Positions 12,869 to 20,099 of a stretch of DNA of 20,099 nucleotides are shown one piece after another. Each line of letters starts with the position of its first letter. The stretch's first letter is position 1. The notes below the pieces were generated by a model. The model was given only the letters and a program-made list of their open reading frames with translations, searched no databases and was not told where the DNA came from. The position numbers and the translations under genes are program-made. The DNA comes from Azonexus sp. (GTDB taxonomy: Bacteria; Pseudomonadota; Gammaproteobacteria; Burkholderiales; Rhodocyclaceae): positions 1 through 20,099 of the forward strand of contig JAISPT010000080.1 in NCBI GenBank assembly GCA_031274715.1, in the 5' to 3' direction.

Positions 12869-13973
12869 TCCAGGCAGCATCTTTTCCGGTTGGGAACTGA
12901 TCGACAGCATTCGCTGCCCCGAACACTTGCGTTCCCTACCGCTACGGCGTTGGGACAGCCTGCTGCGGGTTGCCCGGCGAGCCAACCTGATTGGTCGACT
13001 GGCCTTGGGTGTGCACCAAACCGGCTTTCTCCATGAGTTGCCGGCTCAGGTCCGGACACATCTGGAATCGGCGGAGGTGCTGGTGGCGCATCAGCGAGCT
13101 GCCATTGAATGGGAGACCGGCCATCTGGCCAAGGCATTCGCTGCCGAGGATTTTCCGGTCATCCTGCTGAAGGGGGCTGCTTATGCCTGCGCTGGCCTGG
13201 TTGCCGCCGAGGGGCGCTTGTTCGGTGATGTCGATATCCTGGTGCCGCGTGCCGACCTGACGCGTGCCGAAGCGGCATTGATGCTGCAGGGCTGGGCTGG
13301 CGGCGACAGCGATCCCTATGACGAACGCTACTATCGGCAATGGATGCATGAGATTCCGCCGATGACGCATCGCGGGCGCGGAACCGTGGTCGATCTGCAT
13401 CACAACATTCTGCCGTCGACGGCGCGCAACTCGCCGGATGCTGGGTTGCTGCTGGCCGCGAGCCGACCTTTGCCGGGGACGCGGTTTCGGGTGCTGTGTC
13501 CGGTCGACATGGTGATCCATAGCGCGACGCATTTATTTTACGAGAGCGAGTTGCAGAACGGTTTGCGCGACTTATTCGATCTCGATGCGCTGCTGGGCGA
13601 GTTTGCCGCCGGGGAGGGCGGTTTCTGGCAGGATCTGGTTGCCCGCGCCAGCGTTCTGGGGTTGGCGTCGCCGCTGTATCTGGCCTGCCGCTATTGCCGG
13701 CGCTTGCTCGGCACGGCTGTTCCGCAGCAGACGCTGACGGCGCTGGAGCAGGCCGCCGGCCTCGGCACCATGTCGCTACGAATGCTCGATACGATCTACC
13801 TGCGGGCCTTGATGCCGGATCATCCGTTGAGCAGCGATGCCGCCATGGCGACTGCTCGTTTTGCTATCTACCTGCGTGGCCATTATCTGCGTATGCCGAT
13901 TGGGCTGCTGACGGCCCATCTGAGCCGCAAGCTGTTTATGCGCCTGTTCCGCAATACCAGTCGAACCGTCTAG
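12858..13973 (+). CDS. Nucleotidyltransferase family protein (NTP_transf_5 type)
   Basis: This 371-residue protein has the nucleotidyltransferase signature: LLKGAAYA (Lys105), then GDVDILV with metal-binding Asp124 and Asp126, and a third acid Asp179 in VVDLHHNI. The remainder is helical and ends in a basic C-terminus. Members of this family occur beside HprK-like kinases in lasso-peptide and exopolysaccharide loci; their reaction is not established, and nucleotidyl transfer to a protein or sugar is possible. The frame is open further upstream to 12705 inside the kinase gene. ATG 12858 gives a short 11-nt overlap with the kinase stop, which suits an operon. Its stop TAG lies inside the CTAG duplicated by the MITE-like element. 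Confidence 0.85.
   Translation: MRPSPGSIFSGWELIDSIRCPEHLRSLPLRRWDSLLRVARRANLIGRLALGVHQTGFLHELPAQVRTHLESAEVLVAHQRAAIEWETGHLAKAFAAEDFPVILLKGAAYACAGLVAAEGRLFGDVDILVPRADLTRAEAALMLQGWAGGDSDPYDERYYRQWMHEIPPMTHRGRGTVVDLHHNILPSTARNSPDAGLLLAASRPLPGTRFRVLCPVDMVIHSATHLFYESELQNGLRDLFDLDALLGEFAAGEGGFWQDLVARASVLGLASPLYLACRYCRRLLGTAVPQQTLTALEQAAGLGTMSLRMLDTIYLRALMPDHPLSSDAAMATARFAIYLRGHYLRMPIGLLTAHLSRKLFMRLFRNTSRTV
13970..13973. repeat. Left CTAG target-site duplication of the MITE-like element
   Basis: CTAG here and at 14132-14135 flank the inverted repeat. IS5-group transposons duplicate YTAR targets of this kind. The left copy contains the stop codon of the nucleotidyltransferase gene. Confidence 0.6.
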
Positions 13974-14131
13974 GGAATCTCTGAATAATTCCCGCGAGTT
14001 GTCGAGCCCGAATTCGGGATGGGCTGCAAGGCGCAAAGCGCAGCCATAGTGGTGCTATGGCGAGCATTTGCAACGCGGCAGACCGCTCGAAGCCGGGATG
14101 CGATAACCGCGAGGGGTTGTTCAGAGGTTCC
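13974..14131. mobile_element. 158-bp MITE-like element, one long imperfect hairpin
   Basis: The ends are terminal inverted repeats, GGAATCTCTGAATAA on the left against GGAACCTCTGAACAA read from the right. The similarity continues inward over the whole element: both arms (about 75 nt) align imperfectly to a perfect 7-bp core GCCATAG/CTATGGC (14043-14049, 14055-14061) with a TGGTG loop exactly at the centre. A separate 12-bp palindrome, CCCGAATTCGGG, lies at 14007-14018. No protein is encoded. CTAG flanks on both sides suggest mobilisation by an IS5-group transposase in trans. It separates two convergent operons. Confidence 0.75.
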
Positions 14132-14135
14132 CTAG
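14132..14135. repeat. Right CTAG target-site duplication of the MITE-like element
   Basis: This is the second CTAG copy, 2 nt before the stop codon of the convergent protease gene. Confidence 0.6.
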
Positions 14136-14137
14136 TT

Positions 14138-14902
14138 TCAGAGTGTATCGAGCAGCCGTTTCAGGTAGTTGGCTGGAATTGCGTAGCTGATGCCGGACGG
14201 CTGGCTCAAGGCTGATTCCTTACTGCCTTTGATGAAAACCATGTTGATGATGCCGATCACTTCGCCGCTGGCGGCATCGAAGACCGGGCTGCCGCTGTTG
14301 CCGGGATAGGCGGTGGCATCGAGCTGAAAAATGTCGAAAGCGCCGCGCTTGATCTGGCGGATGGCTTTTTCGTTCAACTGCCGGGCAGCACTGCCGGGCA
14401 GCGTGATTGGGGTGATCGAGGCGATCATGCCGTGATGGGTCACCGGCGAGAAACCGAGCGCGCCGCCGATGGGAAAACCGGTAAAGCCGATCATCTGGCC
14501 TTCGCGCGCGGCATCCGAGTCGCTCAATTCGACCGCCGGCAGGGGAGGGCCTTCAAAGCGTAGGACGGCCAGGTCGCGGTCCGGATCGCGACCGACCACG
14601 CGAGCCGGACGCAACTGCGGCTGGCCGTCGGTGCCGCGGGTACGGATGACCAGGGCCGGGGCGTCCGGCCCGGTGTCCTCGGGAATGACATGGGCGTTGG
14701 TGGCGGCCAGATTGCCGCTGGTGACGACGAAGCCGGTGCCGCGCATGGCGAATTGCGGACTGGCCGTTTTCTGGTAGGTGCCGACGACGACGATGGACGG
14801 CTTGACGCGGGCAATGCTGCCGGTCATGTCGGCAGCCATGGCCGGTAGTACGATGATCAGAGCCAGCAGCGATGCGGCAGTTATCCGCAGCATTTTTCTC
14901 AC
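14138..14902 (-). CDS. Periplasmic trypsin-like serine protease
   Basis: This 254-residue protein has a signal peptide (hydrophobic residues 8-20, likely cleavage after AMA at 23) and one chymotrypsin-fold protease domain. The catalytic triad is His71 in ATNAHVI, Asp110 in DRDLAVL and Ser203 in GNSGSP. It resembles DegP/HtrA proteases but ends right after the protease domain with no PDZ domain. It could be an exported quality-control or processing protease. The start is GTG 14902, which overlaps the transglycosylase stop by 4 nt (GTGA); an ATG three codons in (14893) is an alternative. It is the last gene of the - strand operon, convergent with the HprK-like operon. Confidence 0.88.
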   Translation of the reverse strand: MRKMLRITAASLLALIIVLPAMAADMTGSIARVKPSIVVVGTYQKTASPQFAMRGTGFVVTSGNLAATNAHVIPEDTGPDAPALVIRTRGTDGQPQLRPARVVGRDPDRDLAVLRFEGPPLPAVELSDSDAAREGQMIGFTGFPIGGALGFSPVTHHGMIASITPITLPGSAARQLNEKAIRQIKRGAFDIFQLDATAYPGNSGSPVFDAASGEVIGIINMVFIKGSKESALSQPSGISYAIPANYLKRLLDTL

Positions 14903-15789
14903 ATCACTCGCCGTACGGTGAGCTTGGGCAATTCCGGCGAAGGTTCGGTGATGGCCGGATCGAAGGGGTGGTCCTCGCGCTTAAAGATTTCGCGGATGCG
15001 TTGCACGTAGCCCCGGGTTTCCGGGTAGGGCGGAATGCCGCCGTAGCGATTGACGGTCCCTTCGCCAGCATTGTAGGCCGCCGCGACCAGTGCTACGTCA
15101 CCCTCGAAGTAGGCTAGCAGCCAGCGCAGGTAGGACAGCCCGCCGCGGATATTCTGCTCGGGATCGAAGGGCTTGCGCACGTTGAAACGCTCGGCGGTTT
15201 CCGGAATCAGCTGCATCAGGCCCAGGGCATTTTTCGCCGAGACGGCCTGCGGATTGAAGTTGGATTCGGCGCGGATGATGGCCATCGCCAGGCGCGGATA
15301 GACACCGTATTCCGGGGCTAGCTTGAGCACCAGATCCATGATCTTGCGATGTTCCGGTTCGGCCCGCGCGACGATGTCCTGGCCATCGGCATCGAACAGG
15401 CATTCCGGCGGCTTTCCCGGCGGTTCGCCGACTTGCCGCAACATCCGGGCGGACAGCGCGTCACCCTGCTTGGCCGCCATGGCGAAGAACCAGGCGGCGG
15501 TTGCATCGTCGGGGGGAAGGCTGCGGCCGTTCGCGTACATCCAGCCGAGGCTGTACTGGGCGATCATGTCGCCGAGCCGGGCCGCTTCACAATATAACTG
15601 GGCGGCCTTGTCTGGATCGCGCGGCACGCCATCGCCATGCTCGTATCGCACCGCTTCCTGGCGCAGGGCCGTTGCCTTGTCGGCGCTGGCCGGGCCGGCC
15701 GTAGCCGGGCGCACGCAAGCCCCTACCACGACCAGGATAGCCAGTATCCAGGTCAGGGAGGAAATGGCGCTACGGCTCCCGTGCGGCAT
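14899..15789 (-). CDS. Sel1-repeat / SLT-domain lytic transglycosylase
   Basis: This 296-residue exported protein has a hydrophobic N-terminal segment (13-24). Cys25 in VGAC could be a lipobox, or a signal peptidase could cut near residue 31. Sel1-like repeats (about 42-113) precede a lytic transglycosylase domain (about 150-265) with catalytic Glu175 in RAESNFNP, then GLMQLIP and AAYNAGEG motifs. Such enzymes cleave peptidoglycan to make room for secretion or envelope complexes. The start ATG has a strong AAGGAG 5 nt upstream that overlaps the tviB stop region. The gap to tviB is only 9 nt. Association with tviB and prsT suggests a role in building the exopolysaccharide export apparatus, as an inference. 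Confidence 0.9.
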   Translation of the reverse strand: MPHGSRSAISSLTWILAILVVVGACVRPATAGPASADKATALRQEAVRYEHGDGVPRDPDKAAQLYCEAARLGDMIAQYSLGWMYANGRSLPPDDATAAWFFAMAAKQGDALSARMLRQVGEPPGKPPECLFDADGQDIVARAEPEHRKIMDLVLKLAPEYGVYPRLAMAIIRAESNFNPQAVSAKNALGLMQLIPETAERFNVRKPFDPEQNIRGGLSYLRWLLAYFEGDVALVAAAYNAGEGTVNRYGGIPPYPETRGYVQRIREIFKREDHPFDPAITEPSPELPKLTVRRVM

Positions 15790-15798
15790 GATTGCTCC

Positions 15799-17079
<1,281 letters not shown>

Positions 17080-17086
17080 GCTGTAT

Positions 17087-17092
17087 TCCTTC
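17087..17092 (-). promoter_or_regulatory. Ribosome binding site that fixes the tviB start
   Basis: GAAGGA on the - strand lies 7 nt before ATG 17079. It overlaps the alternative GTG 17094, which therefore cannot use it. Confidence 0.7.
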
Positions 17093-17137
17093 ACGAAATA
17101 AATGGGGGTGTTAAACGATGGGCGGCGCAGGGCTTTT

Positions 17138-19909
17138 CTAAAGTTCCTTCTGCAGACGGGCGACCTCGGCTTGCAGGGGGAACTTGTCCCCCAGCTTGGC
17201 GAGGGCGTCCAGTTCCTTGCGGGCAGCCTTCTTCTGGCCGCTCTTGATCAGCACCTTGGCCAGGTTGAACTGGATCGCGGCGTTTTGCGGCGCCAGTTCG
17301 TGCGCCTTGCGCAGCAGTTCGACAGCCTTGGCATCTTCTCCCCGGTTGGCCAGCAGCATGGCCAGCGTGTCCATGAACGGTGGCTGGTTCGGCGCCAGAC
17401 TGTTGGCTTTCTCGGCATACTCGATAGCCTTCGGCGATTGCAACTGGCCAGAGACCCAGGCTAGATTGTTGAGTACCAACGGATTATTCGGCTGGATGTC
17501 GAGGGCGATCTGATAGAGCCGCGCGGCTTCGCTGTAATCTTTTCTGGCGGTGGCGAGGTCGCCCAGGTGCATGCGCATGCCGATATCCTTGGGATGCTCC
17601 TTGTTCCAAGTTGCCGCCCAGCGTTCGGCTTCGGCCTTGTCGCCAGCAATGTTGAGGATACTGTGCAGCTTGATCGCCAGTTCGGGCGAAGGCTGCAGCT
17701 TGATGCCACGGCGATAGGCGGCAATCGCCTCGGGCCAGGCCTTGAGCACGGCATGGATATCGCCTTCGAGCACGTGGCCGACAGCCTCGCGGGGGCGCTG
17801 CTGCTGAATCTGGCGAACAATGGCTAGCGCGTCGCTGGTTCTTTTCTCGTCGACGGCCATGAGGATCAGGGCGCGCTGGGCCTCCAGCAGATCGGGCTTG
17901 ATCTCCAGTGCTCTTTTCAGGTGCTTGGTGGCTTCCTGGCGGTTTTTCGCCGCCATCTGGATTTCCGCGATACGCATGTCAGCCAGCGGCGACGCGGGTT
18001 GCAGCCCGGCCAGTTTGCCGAAAGTGGCCAGCGCTTGGTTGGTTTCGCCGGCCAGTTGCTGGGAGCGACCCAGCGCATCAAGCAGCTCGGGGCTGTCGGG
18101 AAGGGCGGCGACGGCTTCGTTCGCTACGACGAGCGCCTTTTTGTTGTCCTTGGCTTTCAGGTGGAACTGGATCAGCGCCAGGCGTGGTGTGCTGTCCTGT
18201 GGATTGGCTGCGATCGCCTTGGTGATCAGACCGACGACTTCATCCTGGCTGCCGCCGCTGCGCACGCGCAGTTCGGCCAGGGCGAGCAGGGCCTGAACAT
18301 TGCGGGGATCGGCGGCGAGCACCGCATCGAAGCGCTTGCGGGCTGCGTCGGGCTTGTTGTCCGCCAGATCGAGCGCCGCCAGGCTGGCCGCGGCAGAGAA
18401 GTAGGCGGGATTGATAGCGAGAGCTTTCTCGAAACTTTGGCGTGCGCCGGTTATGTCCTTTTTGGCGAGTAACGTCCGCGCCCGCAGGTTGTAAGTAGCC
18501 GGGTTATTGGGTTGCTTCTTTTCCAGCGTATCGATGGCCTTGAGGGCCTTGTCCAGTTGTCCAGTGCGCAGATAGTTGGCAATCAGCGCCAGGTCGGCGC
18601 TGGTGCCCTGGTCCGACTCGGCGATGTCTTCCAGTTCGTCGATGGCATTGCTCCTGCCCTGAGCCAGGTGGGCGATGGCCACCGAGGTTTTCCTGGCGGC
18701 GCTGTCCGGCTCGAGTTTGGCGGCCTTGGCGAAATACGCCTCGGCCTTGGCAGCGTCGCCGGTCTGCAGGAAGGTTTCACCGGCGAGGGACAGCATCGCC
18801 GGATCGTCGTCGATTTTGCCAAGGACGGGCTGTAGTGCTTCCAGCGCCTTAGCCGCCTGACCCGAGCGCAGGTAGGTGGAAACGAGCAGGCGCCGGGCCA
18901 GCGGTAAATCCGGCATCAACGCCAGGGCCTTGTTGAGATACGTTTCCGCCTGTACCCAGGAACGCAATTGGAATTCGATGGCGCCGGCCAGTTGCGCGAT
19001 ATTCGGATTATTGGGCGAGGCTTTCAGTAATTGCTGGACGATGTCGCGGGCGGCCTTGAAGTCATTGCGCTGGTAGGCCAGCTGGGCGGTGAGATACAGC
19101 GTTTGCGGATGGTTCGGCGCGATTTTCTTCATCGCGTCGATCTGCGCCGCCGCCTCATCGTTTTTTTTCTGCTTGAACAGAGTAGTGACAATCGCCGAGT
19201 GGGCGAGCAGGAAGTCCGGCTTGGCGGCGATGGCCTCGCGGTAACGCGCGATCGCGCCGTCCGGGTCATTCCTGGCGCCGCGCAGCGAGCCGGACAGCAG
19301 CAATGCATCCGGGTTTTTGGCATCGGCGGCGAGAACGCTGTCGACGATGGCGTTGGCGCCGTCGATGTCGCCTGTGCTGGCCTTGATACGGGCCGTGGCT
19401 AATAGGGCCGGCGCATAGTCCGGCTTGGCGGCCAGGGCGGCCGCTAATTCGCTGTGCGCCAGATCATGCTTGCCCTGGAGCGCCTGAGCCTGGCTCAGGC
19501 TCGTTTTCAGGCTGGCCTGGGCTTCCGCGTCGCTCAGTTCGGTTTTGCCGAATTCATCGGTCAATTTTCTGGCCTGTCCGGAAGCGAGCAGAGCCCTGGC
19601 CAGCAACGGGACGGTCTGGTCGCTGGCATATTGCAGATCAAACGCCTTGCGTAGTTCCACCTCGGCACCAGCCGCATCGCCGCTGTCGAGCAGCGCCTTG
19701 CCGAGTAGGAAACGGGCCTCGCCGAGATTGGGGTTGGCCTGCAGAGCATTTTTCAGTTGGATGACGGCGGCCTTGTTGTCGTTCTTGGCCAGGAATTCCT
19801 TGCTCGAAGCGATCAACTGCTCCGGGTTGTCGCCGCCGCAGGCGCCGAGAAACGCGGCGAGCAGGGCGACCGAGAGGGAGGAGGCGATGAGGGAGGTGGG
19901 TTTTTTCAT
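17138..19909 (-). CDS. prsT: PEP-CTERM system TPR-repeat lipoprotein PrsT
   Basis: This 923-residue protein has an N-terminal lipoprotein signal (basic MKKP, hydrophobic core, lipobox FLGAC with Cys24). The rest of the protein is tetratricopeptide-type repeats, seen as recurring units like A-x-x-x-L-x-x-A-L-x-x-x-P and NNPAxYNLRA. Length and layout fit PrsT, a giant TPR lipoprotein of PEP-CTERM/exosortase exopolysaccharide loci; it probably acts in the periplasm as a scaffold for assembly or export of the polymer. prsR lies 22 nt upstream and tviB 58 nt downstream on the same strand. The ribosome binding site is weak (GAGAAAG). I saw no interruption across the frame. Confidence 0.9.
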   Translation of the reverse strand: MKKPTSLIASSLSVALLAAFLGACGGDNPEQLIASSKEFLAKNDNKAAVIQLKNALQANPNLGEARFLLGKALLDSGDAAGAEVELRKAFDLQYASDQTVPLLARALLASGQARKLTDEFGKTELSDAEAQASLKTSLSQAQALQGKHDLAHSELAAALAAKPDYAPALLATARIKASTGDIDGANAIVDSVLAADAKNPDALLLSGSLRGARNDPDGAIARYREAIAAKPDFLLAHSAIVTTLFKQKKNDEAAAQIDAMKKIAPNHPQTLYLTAQLAYQRNDFKAARDIVQQLLKASPNNPNIAQLAGAIEFQLRSWVQAETYLNKALALMPDLPLARRLLVSTYLRSGQAAKALEALQPVLGKIDDDPAMLSLAGETFLQTGDAAKAEAYFAKAAKLEPDSAARKTSVAIAHLAQGRSNAIDELEDIAESDQGTSADLALIANYLRTGQLDKALKAIDTLEKKQPNNPATYNLRARTLLAKKDITGARQSFEKALAINPAYFSAAASLAALDLADNKPDAARKRFDAVLAADPRNVQALLALAELRVRSGGSQDEVVGLITKAIAANPQDSTPRLALIQFHLKAKDNKKALVVANEAVAALPDSPELLDALGRSQQLAGETNQALATFGKLAGLQPASPLADMRIAEIQMAAKNRQEATKHLKRALEIKPDLLEAQRALILMAVDEKRTSDALAIVRQIQQQRPREAVGHVLEGDIHAVLKAWPEAIAAYRRGIKLQPSPELAIKLHSILNIAGDKAEAERWAATWNKEHPKDIGMRMHLGDLATARKDYSEAARLYQIALDIQPNNPLVLNNLAWVSGQLQSPKAIEYAEKANSLAPNQPPFMDTLAMLLANRGEDAKAVELLRKAHELAPQNAAIQFNLAKVLIKSGQKKAARKELDALAKLGDKFPLQAEVARLQKEL

Positions 19910-19931
19910 GGCTTTCTCGAAAAGGAATGGA

Positions 19932-20099
19932 TTACTTGAGACCCAGGCGGTGCATCAGATCGTACAGGGTTGGCCGGCTAATGCCGAGAATCTCGGCGGC
20001 GCGGACCAGATTGCCGTTGGCGCGGCCGAGGGCGGTGATGACCGCGCTGCGCTCGGCTTCGTCGCGAATCCTGCGCAGGTCGATGAATTCGGACTGGCT
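19932..20099 (-). CDS. prsR: PrsR, sigma-54-dependent response regulator (C-terminal fragment, cut by the window edge)
   Basis: Only the last 55 residues are in the window; the 5' part lies beyond 20099. The fragment is a Fis-type helix-turn-helix: RDEAERSAVITALGRANGN, then LVRAAEILGISRPTLYDLMHRLGLK before a TAA. This is the C-terminus of NtrC-type activators. Next to prsT it is best read as PrsR, the response regulator paired with histidine kinase PrsK in PEP-CTERM systems; the full receiver and AAA+ domains cannot be checked here. Being a sigma-54 activator, it is a candidate regulator of the RpoN promoter at 10934. Confidence 0.8.
   Translation of the reverse strand, partial: SQSEFIDLRRIRDEAERSAVITALGRANGNLVRAAEILGISRPTLYDLMHRLGLK

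Noticed and set aside
11655..13973. Interpretation of the operon as lasso-peptide or PQQ biosynthesis
   Set aside because: No asparagine-synthetase-like cyclase, transglutaminase-like protease, PqqA/PqqE or short precursor peptide is seen in the window; only the PqqD-like, kinase and nucleotidyltransferase parts are shared.

Overview
This is a high-GC chromosomal window from a Gram-negative bacterium. It most resembles a betaproteobacterium, probably of the order Rhodocyclales. That placement rests on gene order (rimP-nusA-infB-rbfA-truB-rpsO-pnp), on protein resemblance and on PEP-CTERM/exosortase (EPS-type) locus genes. It is an inference from family knowledge, not a database result.

Left half (1-9.6 kb), housekeeping. 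A complete translation and RNA-processing operon runs on the + strand: rimP, nusA, infB, rbfA, truB, rpsO, pnp. A hairpin/T-run lies just before rimP, and strong intrinsic terminators follow rpsO and pnp. Convergent dksA follows on the - strand with its own promoter. Next come two + strand tRNA genes, Pro(TGG) and Arg(TCT), and galE.

Middle (10.6-14.0 kb), accessory. A 362-bp AT-rich gap carries a good sigma-54 type (-24/-12) promoter. It leads into a tight four-gene + strand operon: a Tat-signal exported protein of unknown function, a PqqD-like small protein (peptide-recognition fold), an HPr-kinase-like P-loop kinase and a nucleotidyltransferase of the NTP_transf_5 type. PqqD-like, HprK-like and nucleotidyltransferase genes together recall phosphorylating RiPP/lasso-peptide tailoring cassettes. 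They also match the uncharacterised 'HPr-rel-A' gene set. I propose that this is a maturation or regulatory system acting on the exported protein or on the neighbouring exopolysaccharide machinery. It is the most interesting part of the window.

A 158-bp MITE-like element (one long imperfect hairpin, flanked by CTAG duplications) sits exactly between this operon and the convergent operon beyond it.

Right part (14.1-20.1 kb), - strand. An apparent operon reads prsR (partial, C-terminal Fis-type helix-turn-helix only), prsT (giant TPR lipoprotein), tviB (UDP-HexNAc 6-dehydrogenase), a Sel1/SLT lytic transglycosylase and a trypsin-like periplasmic protease. prsR/prsT mark a PEP-CTERM-type exopolysaccharide locus. 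PrsR-family proteins are sigma-54 activators, which gives a plausible regulatory link to the sigma-54 promoter of the middle operon. No exosortase or PEP-CTERM substrate lies in the window; these would be expected beyond position 20099.
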